NCBI RefSeq assembly: GCF_900129075.1
Contig: NZ_FQVH01000011.1
Coordinates: forward strand, 1 to 64,000
DNA length: 64,000 bases
Direction of reading: 5' to 3'
DNA from: Caldanaerobius fijiensis DSM 17918
GTDB lineage: Bacteria > Bacillota > Thermoanaerobacteria > Thermoanaerobacterales > Caldanaerobiaceae
Part shown: in pieces, positions 1 through 7,135 of the stretch
How positions within the stretch are numbered: the first letter of the stretch is position 1
Layout of the letters: the number at the start of each line of letters is the position of its first letter
Made by a program: the position numbers and the translations under genes
Notes under the pieces: generated by a model
Database searches by the model: none
Seen by the model: the letters and a program-made list of their open reading frames with translations, nothing else
Told to the model about the DNA's origin: nothing

Positions 1-1
1 C

Positions 2-169
2 GTAAGGATACACGCAAAAGAGTATGCTGATTTTTACTGCAAGAAGTACAATGAGGTTACCAAACACCAGCATAAGAGAGCCCTCGTCTTAACGGCACGT
101 AAGCTTGTAAGACTGGTCTTTGCCTTGCTGAGCAAAGGCCAAATCTACCAACCGGGAGGTAATGGATAG
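2..169 (+). CDS. IS110-family transposase, C-terminal end (partial)
   Basis: Reading from base 2 gives an open frame of 55 codons to a TAG at 167-169. It ends with HKRALVLTARKLVRLVFALL followed by SKGQIYQPGGNG. The basic stretch (HKRA...ARKLVR...ALL) is typical of the C-terminus of IS110/IS116/IS902-type transposases, which are DEDD recombinases whose C-terminal domain carries the catalytic serine. That serine would lie upstream, outside the window, so catalytic competence cannot be judged. The gene points right, towards the 3' end of a broken sigma-factor gene on the other strand, so the right end of the element should lie within bases 170-309. I see no clear terminal inverted repeat there, which fits IS110 elements in general. 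Identification rests on a short tail only. Confidence 0.72.
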   Translation, partial: VRIHAKEYADFYCKKYNEVTKHQHKRALVLTARKLVRLVFALLSKGQIYQPGGNG

Positions 170-309
170 ATTTAGTAAATACATTTAACTGAATATCAGC
201 TAAGTTTCCTTCCATTATTATCCAATATATGGTGGGTTTATTAAGTGTTGCCTTTTTTAGAGTTTTTGAGGCCTTTATTTTTCAAGGTTCCAAAAAATAC
301 TACTTGACA

Positions 310-909
310 TTACACCGCTTGTCTTATTCTAATATATCCACTCAACAGCTGTTCTCCTGCCAGCTTTCGAAATAAACTTCGTCCCTGATAAAGCCTCCAT
401 TTTACAGTACTGTCATTTAAAGCTAGTACATGGCCAATCTCTTTTACGCTCATATTCTCTATATAATAAAGCTTAAGCGGTACAGCGTACATTTCTGGAA
501 TTTTGCTTAAGATATCCTCGATTATATCCTTTAATTCCATTTTCTCTAGATCAAAGGCTATTTCGTCGCCGCTGGTATAAAGTTCTATAAGATCGTGCCT
601 CTCTTCTATATCTAAAACTAGCTACCTACCATGAATCGCCCGCTGTGTTTTACATGCCTTGATACAATGATACCTCATTATTTTAGCGATCCAGCTCTTG
701 AATTTTTCCGGTTCCCTAAGGGTATCTAAATTAGTGTATATCTTTATCCAAACATCTTGCAGGACATCTTCTATGTCAAAATACTCGTTTAAATAACACC
801 TGGCAATAGACCGTAACATAGGCGTAAAAACTTCTACCAGTTTGCTAAAAGCTTCAGGGCTTCCTTGCATCGCTTCCCTTACTATATTTATTATATTTTC
901 ATCTACCAT
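310..909 (-). pseudogene. ECF-type RNA polymerase sigma factor with in-frame TAG
   Basis: Two minus-strand segments, 622-909 and 310-540, are in the same reading frame and are separated only by one TAG codon at 622-624; the bases between stay open in that frame. The first half carries sigma region 2 (FDIEDVLQDVWIKIY, then PEKFKSWIAKIMRYHCIKA). The second carries region 4 (LSKIPEMYAVPLKLYYIENM followed by SVKEIGHVLALNDSTVKWRL). Read through, the product would be about 199 residues, a usual ECF length. Translation can begin no further upstream than the ATG at 909, because a TAA lies four codons earlier. The TAG falls in the linker between regions 2 and 4, so termination would give a 95-residue protein unable to bind the -35 element. 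An IS110 end lies just downstream, where an anti-sigma gene would be expected. It is either a recent pseudogene, a read-through case or a sequence error. Confidence 0.75.
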
Positions 910-1045
910 ACCTCTTGCTTAACTCATAAGAGTTCTTACACCCCCTTTCTTTTTTAAATTTATACCAGGTTCAGAATTGCCAACCTAACGAGTGTTTCAC
1001 ATATATAGATTACATAAAACCGTTTTTGGTTAGAAAAAAAGATTA

Positions 1046-1092
1046 CAAAAAAGCTGCCTGAGTCCAATTTCTCTGGCCTCAGACAGCTTTTA
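1046..1092 (-). terminator. Rho-independent terminator of the sugar cluster
   Basis: Two 18-base arms (1049-1066 and 1074-1091) pair with only a few mismatches around a short loop. On the minus strand they are followed by a T run. The hairpin sits about 20 bases after the stop of the Gfo/Idh/MocA gene and closes the cluster that is read leftwards. Confidence 0.85.
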
Positions 1093-1111
1093 CTTTGATA
1101 TTTATATGTTA

Positions 1112-2209
1112 TTAAAACTCTACTGTCTTTCCGGTCTGAGCAGAAATATAAATAGCTTCAAGAATCTGAGTCACCACAAAAGCCTGTTCTGGTTTAACCA
1201 ATGGCTCAGTATCGTTTATAATCGCTTGCAGCCATTGCCTTGCTTCCCTGTCCCCCTCTGTTTCTGCATTCGGCCCAAAGTAAGCTATTGGTGGTGCAGA
1301 TTGAGGCCTTTCTTCGAAAAGTTTGCCATATTTGACACTGTTGAAAACCAACTCCGGCCGTCCAAATGCACCAGCCTTTATCTCAGCACCGCCCTCGGTA
1401 CCACACAGCGTAGTAGCAGCTTCTCTCACATCAGTCGTGTTAAGCGCCCAGGCAGCTTCAAGGAAGATAGTCGCACCATTTTCCATCTTGATAAACCCAA
1501 AGGCAGAATCCTCTACATCAAATTTAGCTGGATCCCACGGACCCATCATGTTGCCTTCTGGCTTGTCCTTCAACTTATAGAACACAGAACCTGTGACAGA
1601 CTTGGGCTTATAATTGTCCATAAGCCATAGAGTCAAATCGAGGGCATGAGTTCCTATATCAATAAGTGGTCCTCCACCCTGTTTTTCTTTATCAGTAAAT
1701 ACACCCCATGTAGGGACGCCACGCCTACGAACGGCGTGAGCTTTAGCAAAGTAAATCTCTCCAAGTGCTCCTTGTCTGCATGCCCTATACAATGTCTGGA
1801 TTTCGTCTCTAAAACGGTTTTGATATCCAATAGTAAATTTTTTGCCAGAGCGTTTCGCTGCATCCAGCATTTTCTTGGCATCCGCTGCAGAAGCTGCCAT
1901 AGGCTTCTCGCACATCACATGCTTACCTGCGTCAAATGCATCTACAGTAATAGGGCAGTGAGATACATTGGGAGTAAGCACATGGACAACATCAATGGAA
2001 TCATCCTTAAGCAACTCTTTGTAGTCCACATATACCTTTGCGTCAGGCGTTCCATATTTTTGCGCCGCAGCAATAGCCCTTTCTTCAATAATATCACAAA
2101 AGGCTACCATTTCAGCCATGTCTTTCAATTTAGCCAACGCAGGCATATGTTTACCGTTTGCAATGCCTCCACATCCTATAATTCCTATTTGCAATTTTCC
2201 ATTTTTCAT
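1112..2209 (-). CDS. Gfo/Idh/MocA-family sugar oxidoreductase
   Basis: A 365-residue cytoplasmic NAD(P)-dependent dehydrogenase. The N-terminal Rossmann fold opens with IGIIGCGGIA (GxGxxA at 12-17). The family EKP motif is at 101-103 (HVMCEKPMA), and the substrate domain carries the usual D-x-G-x-H at D184/H188 (LIDIGTHALD). Length is normal. The ATG at 2209 follows a GAGAGGAG ribosome site. It is the last gene of a leftward cluster with a TIM-barrel isomerase-like gene 52 bases upstream and a strong terminator downstream. Family members oxidise or reduce a hydroxyl of sugars, inositols or sugar acids. The substrate here cannot be told from sequence. With a ThuA-like protein and a TIM-barrel partner nearby, a keto-sugar step is plausible (inference). 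Confidence 0.9.
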   Translation of the reverse strand: MKNGKLQIGIIGCGGIANGKHMPALAKLKDMAEMVAFCDIIEERAIAAAQKYGTPDAKVYVDYKELLKDDSIDVVHVLTPNVSHCPITVDAFDAGKHVMCEKPMAASAADAKKMLDAAKRSGKKFTIGYQNRFRDEIQTLYRACRQGALGEIYFAKAHAVRRRGVPTWGVFTDKEKQGGGPLIDIGTHALDLTLWLMDNYKPKSVTGSVFYKLKDKPEGNMMGPWDPAKFDVEDSAFGFIKMENGATIFLEAAWALNTTDVREAATTLCGTEGGAEIKAGAFGRPELVFNSVKYGKLFEERPQSAPPIAYFGPNAETEGDREARQWLQAIINDTEPLVKPEQAFVVTQILEAIYISAQTGKTVEF

Positions 2210-2261
2210 AACATCGTACTCCTCTCTTTTAAATATCTTTCATGGGATGGATTTAATAGCA

Positions 2262-3146
2262 TTAAAGATACTTTCTAAGCAACGCAATAGTTTTTCTTAC
2301 TCCTTCAAATTGGTCTCCCTGTCCTTCAAATTCCACAGAATAATATCCATCATAGCCATGTTTCTTGGCAATCTCTATACATCTGCCAAAATCAAAGCGT
2401 GTTTGATTACCCTGCTCATCAAAATCGTAAGTTTTTGCGTGGACCAGGATAGGATTGAGATCAAATATCATGTCCAGCGCCTCGTACCTGATATCATCAT
2501 CAAAATTGCCAAAATCAGGACATATTCTGAAATTGGGATGATTAACCATCTCAAAAATTTTTACAATATTCTTTGGATCTGCTGATACACCACCATGGTT
2601 TTCCATGGCCACCGCAACACCTTTGGTTGCACCGTATTCTGCCAGTTCTTTGTAAGAAGAAACAATAGTATTTAAATCCTTTTCGCTTGATCTAAAACCT
2701 GTATTAACTCTAACGCTTTTACTACCCAAAAATGCGGCTATATCAATCCACATTTTCAATATCTCAATGTCTTCTTTTCTTGTTTCATCATCAGGATTGG
2801 AAATATCACCGTAATCAAGGGGCATATTCATAACCTTTACACCATATTTATCCAGTGCAGCTTTGACCTCTTCCAGGTTTGTAGGTCTCGTTTTGTATAT
2901 TTTACGCACATGTTCCATCATTCTTTTAAACATCGCTTGTCGCTCTTCTTCTGACATCTTTTCCCACTCACCACCTCCAAATGATCCCTTGGGCTTGGGA
3001 GTCGTGGGTGGACTAATGTGCATGGGCAATAACTCTATAGCATCTGCGCCAAACTCCTCCTTTGCCAAGCGAATAAATTCAATCATATCAATTCCGTCTG
3101 TCCCAAATTCGCTTCTCAAACTCCAACTTGAAATACATAATTTCAT
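2262..3146 (-). CDS. Sugar phosphate isomerase/epimerase-like TIM-barrel protein
   Basis: A 294-residue AP-endonuclease-2/xylose-isomerase-like TIM barrel. The four acidic or His metal ligands expected of the fold can be picked out: E182 in VAMENHGG, D211 in ICPDFGN, H236 in LVHAKTYD and E272 in YSVEFEG. The N-terminus MKLCISSWSLRSEFG is the usual first strand. The insertion at 45-75 rich in Pro, Lys and Gly is long for the family. The ATG at 3146 follows a GAGGGGGTAA site. Enzymes of this fold isomerise or epimerise sugars, dehydrate inosose, or act on 3-keto-glycosides. Its pairing with a Gfo/Idh/MocA oxidoreductase 52 bases downstream suggests the two act in sequence on one substrate. The exact reaction is unknown. 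Confidence 0.85.
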   Translation of the reverse strand: MKLCISSWSLRSEFGTDGIDMIEFIRLAKEEFGADAIELLPMHISPPTTPKPKGSFGGGEWEKMSEEERQAMFKRMMEHVRKIYKTRPTNLEEVKAALDKYGVKVMNMPLDYGDISNPDDETRKEDIEILKMWIDIAAFLGSKSVRVNTGFRSSEKDLNTIVSSYKELAEYGATKGVAVAMENHGGVSADPKNIVKIFEMVNHPNFRICPDFGNFDDDIRYEALDMIFDLNPILVHAKTYDFDEQGNQTRFDFGRCIEIAKKHGYDGYYSVEFEGQGDQFEGVRKTIALLRKYL

Positions 3147-3253
3147 CCAAAATTACCCCCTCTTACCTTTAATAGAAACAGATAGATGATCATTGTGTCT
3201 TAATTTATATTATAAAATCAGTTTTAAAAGAAAATATGTCATTTTTTCATTTT

Positions 3254-4516
3254 TTATGCCTGACTTAGACAATTATATTTATTTGTATTGATTTTTTCAG
3301 TAAAAATTTTAGCTTTTTGCCGATACTTTTCAGGAGAAACCCCTTTTAACTTTTTAAAAACACGGAAAAAAGTCTCACTGGAATTAAACCCAACCTCAAA
3401 TCCAATATCTGTTACTGACATATCTGTTGATAACAATAACGAACAGGCATGAAAAACACGTATTTCATGGAGCATATCGATAAAGCTCTGACCAGTTTGA
3501 CGCTTGCAAAGCTCACTTAGAGAAGATTCACTGTAATGGAACTTTTTTGCTACATCTGAAAGAGTAAGGTCTTCGCTATAATGGAGCTGAATGTAGTGGA
3601 TGATTTTCCACATCAAAGGAGACGGAAACGGAAAAGGTTCTTTTCTTCCCTCTTCTGTAAAATAGTACTGCCTGAATTCTTCTGGTGAAAATCCTTTTAA
3701 ACTTTTAAAAGCTCGATAAAACGTCTTCATGGATTTGTATCCAACTATTTTTGAAATCTCAGATATTTTAAGTTCTGGATTGGACAACAGAGCACAGGCT
3801 AACCTTATACGCACTTCATTCAAATAATCTGTAAAGCTTAAACCGGTATGAGAATACAAATACTCATTTAACTTCGTCTCGCTGCAATGAAATTTTTCTG
3901 CCAAATCACTCAGTGTAATATCCTGATTACAGTGAAAATGAATATAGGGAAGCAAATTTGATATATCGCTGTTTTCAACAATCCTGTATTCCTCAGGCAG
4001 TTCGGGATTTGAGCCTTTATTTCTAAACCGATTGAAATATACTAAAACCTCTATAATTTTTGCTTTTATCAGTATCTCTTTCCAAGGTTTATCGCCTCGA
4101 AATTCCTCCAGGAGGCCTTCAAAAATCGTGATAACCTGTTCAGCTATATCCGGTGGCAACTGAATACTAGGATCCGAATATACATGCTTGTATACAATTT
4201 CTGCCATTCCACCATGAGAGTTGATGTCTTCCATGACCACTTCCATGCCGAAGTTGCACCGGATCAACCTTAACGGTTCTTCAGGGTCTGCAAATATTTC
4301 GTGGATGTGCCAGGGAAGGAGGAATGTCAAAGAACCCCTTTGTAGATAATATTCTTTTCCATTGATAACTTCTTTTCCATGTCCAGAAATAACGACGTAA
4401 ATCTCAAAGAAATTATGCCTATGCATTGGAAAACGATTGTTTATATAATCCAGACTGACCAAAAAATTAAAACTGTATCCTGGCAGTAAATCATAATATT
4501 CTGGCACTTTTTTCAT
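3254..4516 (-). CDS. AraC-family regulator with cupin and two tandem DNA-binding domains
   Basis: A 420-residue transcription factor. Residues about 25-95 form a cupin-like sugar-sensing domain (FPMHRHNFFEIYVV, LLPWHIHEIF). It is followed by two complete AraC-type DNA-binding domains, each with two helix-turn-helix motifs: about 188-286 (TLSDLAEKFHCSETKL ... ISEISKIVGYKSMKTFYRAF) and about 303-402 (TLSDVAKKFHYSESSL ... VTDIGFEVGFNSSETFFRVF). Most AraC proteins have only one such domain and are near 290 residues. The two copies are clearly related but well diverged, so this is an old duplication rather than an assembly artefact. The ATG at 4516 follows a GAGGAGGAA site. The gene lies inside the sugar cluster, between the glycosidase and the TIM-barrel genes, so it most likely controls that cluster. 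Confidence 0.9.
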   Translation of the reverse strand: MKKVPEYYDLLPGYSFNFLVSLDYINNRFPMHRHNFFEIYVVISGHGKEVINGKEYYLQRGSLTFLLPWHIHEIFADPEEPLRLIRCNFGMEVVMEDINSHGGMAEIVYKHVYSDPSIQLPPDIAEQVITIFEGLLEEFRGDKPWKEILIKAKIIEVLVYFNRFRNKGSNPELPEEYRIVENSDISNLLPYIHFHCNQDITLSDLAEKFHCSETKLNEYLYSHTGLSFTDYLNEVRIRLACALLSNPELKISEISKIVGYKSMKTFYRAFKSLKGFSPEEFRQYYFTEEGRKEPFPFPSPLMWKIIHYIQLHYSEDLTLSDVAKKFHYSESSLSELCKRQTGQSFIDMLHEIRVFHACSLLLSTDMSVTDIGFEVGFNSSETFFRVFKKLKGVSPEKYRQKAKIFTEKINTNKYNCLSQA

Positions 4517-4606
4517 CTAATACCATTCCTCCTCGCTGAATTTCTTCGCATCATATTATGCCAGCCATAGGGATCTGCCACTTTACCTATCATCTCTTGT
4601 CCTGTT

Positions 4607-6103
4607 TTATTCATATTTATACATTTCAACACGAATTGCACCAGGATATCTCCCCACTGAAATCCTCATAGCCTCGTCACCATTAAGAACTCTTCTCCTT
4701 ATCCAATTGTTGTTCTCAAAGGTTCCCTCCTCAATTCTTATATACCCGACCTTAGCTTTTTCGCCACGTTTGGGAAGAAATTCCGCAGTAAAACCCATTC
4801 CGGCCAAAATAAACTCATTTTCTGAAACCTCTATAACAATTCCTCCAGATATTGGCTTGCCCTCTTCCGGTTGCAGATACGTTAATTTCAAGTCATACTC
4901 CGAAAGAGGTATAATACAGCCATTATTGTTGTTTTGTAAGAAACCTGTCATTTTATCGGTTCCTCTGTATTTGTGTATAATATTCATCATGCTTCCTAGC
5001 AATTTATAACTTTGAGCTAGATATAACCCTGTCTCATTATTAGAGGTACTATCACTATCAGCTGAAGGAGGTGCAAAAAGGTCCTCAATTCCAAACGGAG
5101 AAAAACCTAGTGCATTATGCTTGCCAATTGCATAAAATACATTTGCAGCTGAAGTAGCATCTCTTCTCGCTTCTGGAATAAACAGGGGGTTATCGTTAGT
5201 AGTATACTCTTCACATATGTCTGCGAAGCTTGGCAGATATATATCAGGTGCACAAAGGTATATTGTAGGTGCTGCAATCTTCCACATCTTCATAACCTTT
5301 GCTATGGGGCCTCCACTGGGATATGAACCTGGTCTCTCTGGAAATTGCTCAAGCCATGCATTTACATACATGGGTAATGGATATTCTTCCGTTCCAGCTT
5401 TTGCAATTTTTTCTACTGCCTTGGCATAATGATAAGCCATGAAATATTCCGCGGCATCTCTGCCAAACACTTTACTCCAATTGCCACTTTTACCAAAAGA
5501 TACTGCTACCTCAGGAGGAACAGGCTTTTCAAACTCTGCATTTGCAAAATCCGAAAAATCTCTTTCACTTCCCAGAAAACCTATTTCATTTTCAACCTGG
5601 ATCATGATAACAGTATTCCTGTCACCATCAATCTCTCTAAGATGTCTCATAAGCCTTCTAAAAGCCTTGGCGTCTGCCTTTACCGCCGCATCACATAAGG
5701 GTGAAATAGTATCCGATGCCTCATTGTCTGGATAACGTGCCCTGAAATATTTCTTATAGTCTTTCTTTACCCATCCGGGAACATAGGTTGATGCGCCATT
5801 TTTCCATAATCCAAACCATAATAATATAAGGCGTACATTTTCCTCCCGGGCCTGTTCTATAATCCCGTCCACCAGCTTAAAATCAAAGCTGTCTTCAACA
5901 GGTTCTATAAGCTCCCAGAACACAGGTACCAGGACTGTATTGAGATTCAAGCCTCTCAAATTTGGCCATACTTTTTCTTTCATATACTCTAAGCTGGATG
6001 AACTAGAATTGTGAACCTCACCACCTAAAACTATATAGGGTTCACCATCTACGTACAGAGTATGTATCCCTTTTTCTTTTCTGATAAACGGTAACTGTTT
6101 CAT
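4607..6103 (-). CDS. DUF5597/GH35-type glycoside hydrolase (beta-galactosidase-like)
   Basis: A 498-residue clan-A (TIM-barrel) glycosidase without a signal peptide, so probably cytoplasmic. The N-terminus (LYVDGEPYIVLGGEVHNSSS, then VFWELIEP) matches the GH35/GH42-like barrel. The likely acid/base is E173 in QVENEIGF and the likely nucleophile E311 in FIPEARRD. The C-terminal 100 residues form the beta-rich DUF5597-type domain. An in-frame ATG lies 48 bases upstream at 6151, but ATG 6103 is chosen because GAGAGGG stands 6-7 bases before it and family homology starts there. The neighbours point to intracellular breakdown of an imported oligosaccharide or glycoside. No transporter gene is in the cluster. 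Confidence 0.82.
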   Translation of the reverse strand: MKQLPFIRKEKGIHTLYVDGEPYIVLGGEVHNSSSSSLEYMKEKVWPNLRGLNLNTVLVPVFWELIEPVEDSFDFKLVDGIIEQAREENVRLILLWFGLWKNGASTYVPGWVKKDYKKYFRARYPDNEASDTISPLCDAAVKADAKAFRRLMRHLREIDGDRNTVIMIQVENEIGFLGSERDFSDFANAEFEKPVPPEVAVSFGKSGNWSKVFGRDAAEYFMAYHYAKAVEKIAKAGTEEYPLPMYVNAWLEQFPERPGSYPSGGPIAKVMKMWKIAAPTIYLCAPDIYLPSFADICEEYTTNDNPLFIPEARRDATSAANVFYAIGKHNALGFSPFGIEDLFAPPSADSDSTSNNETGLYLAQSYKLLGSMMNIIHKYRGTDKMTGFLQNNNNGCIIPLSEYDLKLTYLQPEEGKPISGGIVIEVSENEFILAGMGFTAEFLPKRGEKAKVGYIRIEEGTFENNNWIRRRVLNGDEAMRISVGRYPGAIRVEMYKYE

Positions 6104-6187
6104 TGTTAACCCTCTCTTCCAATCTCTTTGAGGCAATGGCGTGCTTATCAATCATTATTGTCCTTAATATTTTTATTGCAATCGCAT

Positions 6188-7003
6188 TTAATCCAATCTT
6201 TCAAGAGGATTTACATTTTGACTCGTTAAATTCGTCCTGTTTGCCTTTGGTCTTGCCCAACGAATAGCATTCTTAATTACTCTTAAAACCTTTTCATTAT
6301 GAAGATTTGGATAGGTTTCATGCCCAGGGCTAAAATAGAACACTTTTCCATAGCCTCTCGTCCAGCAACATCCGCTTCTGAATACTTCTCCACCTTTATA
6401 CCAGCTTATAAATACAAGTTCATCTGGATCTGGAATGTCAAAAAATTCTCCATACATCTCTTCATGCTCCAATTCTATATATTCTCCAACACCCTCTACA
6501 ATCGGATGATTTGGTGATACAACCCAAAGTCTTTCCTTTTCTCCTGCTTCTCTCCATTTTAAAGAACAGGTTGTTCCCATAAGACGTTTGAAGATTTTAG
6601 ATTCATGCCCGGAATGTAATACAATAAGTCCCATGCCAGACAAAACTCTTTTTTGTATCCGATCTACCACTTCATCACTAACTTTGTCGTGTGCCATATG
6701 TCCCCACCAGATCAGAACGTCGGTATTGTTTAAGACTTCTTCTGTAAGACCGTGTTCTGGTTCTCTCAAGGTAGCTGTTCTAACCTCAAAGTCTTCTTCT
6801 TCCTCCAGATGTCTTTTTAATGCTCCATGAATACCCTCAGGATAAACACTTCTTATCTCTTCAAACATCTTTCTTAATCTTTCCCTGAACTGTGCTTCTA
6901 CTTCAGGAGGTAATTGTCTCCAATTCGCAGGCCTCGATTTCATAAGCTCTTCAAAGTACTCCTCATCTAAATTCTCGTTCCAAACAGTAACTTTAATACT
7001 CAT
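6188..7003 (-). CDS. ThuA-like domain protein
   Basis: A 271-residue protein with the glutamine-amidotransferase-like ThuA fold: [12 protein letters not shown] at the start, a strand [12 protein letters not shown] near the middle, [20 protein letters not shown], then [18 protein letters not shown] and [19 protein letters not shown]. ThuA was named from trehalose utilisation in rhizobia, and related proteins act in pathways that use keto-sugar intermediates. The biochemical role of this subgroup is poorly defined. It is the first gene of the leftward sugar cluster. The ATG at 7003 follows GGGGAGATAAC. A 50-base A/T-only segment lies just upstream. Confidence 0.85.
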   Translation of the reverse strand: MSIKVTVWNENLDEEYFEELMKSRPANWRQLPPEVEAQFRERLRKMFEEIRSVYPEGIHGALKRHLEEEEDFEVRTATLREPEHGLTEEVLNNTDVLIWWGHMAHDKVSDEVVDRIQKRVLSGMGLIVLHSGHESKIFKRLMGTTCSLKWREAGEKERLWVVSPNHPIVEGVGEYIELEHEEMYGEFFDIPDPDELVFISWYKGGEVFRSGCCWTRGYGKVFYFSPGHETYPNLHNEKVLRVIKNAIRWARPKANRTNLTSQNVNPLERLD

Positions 7004-7020
7004 GTTATCTCCCCTCTTCT

Positions 7021-7090
7021 TTTTAATTTATTTTAATTTAATTATATAATATAAATAAATAAATTAAAAGCGCAATTTAAAATGTGAATA
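7021..7090 (-). promoter_or_regulatory. A/T-only promoter region of the sugar cluster
   Basis: Bases 7021-7069 contain only A and T, including the -10-like string TATAAT on either strand and several near-palindromic AATTTA/TAAATT units. It lies between the terminator of the SpoVD-like gene and the ribosome site of the ThuA-like gene, so it should hold the cluster promoter and perhaps the AraC operator. No unique -35/-10 pair can be fixed. Confidence 0.4.
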
Positions 7091-7092
7091 AA

Positions 7093-7135
7093 TTAAAAAA
7101 TAAAAAAGGAGAATTAAAATGGAACCTAATTCCCC
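7093..7135 (-). terminator. Rho-independent terminator after the SpoVD-like gene
   Basis: A nine-base-pair stem with one G-U pair (7108-7116 with 7127-7135) is followed on the minus strand by TTTTTT, A, TTTTTT. It abuts the TAA stop of the PBP gene at 7136 and separates the envelope cluster from the sugar cluster. Confidence 0.75.

Noticed and set aside
1646-2278. A 210-codon plus-strand open frame
   Set aside because: Antisense to the Gfo/Idh/MocA gene and runs into the next gene; no homology that I recognise.
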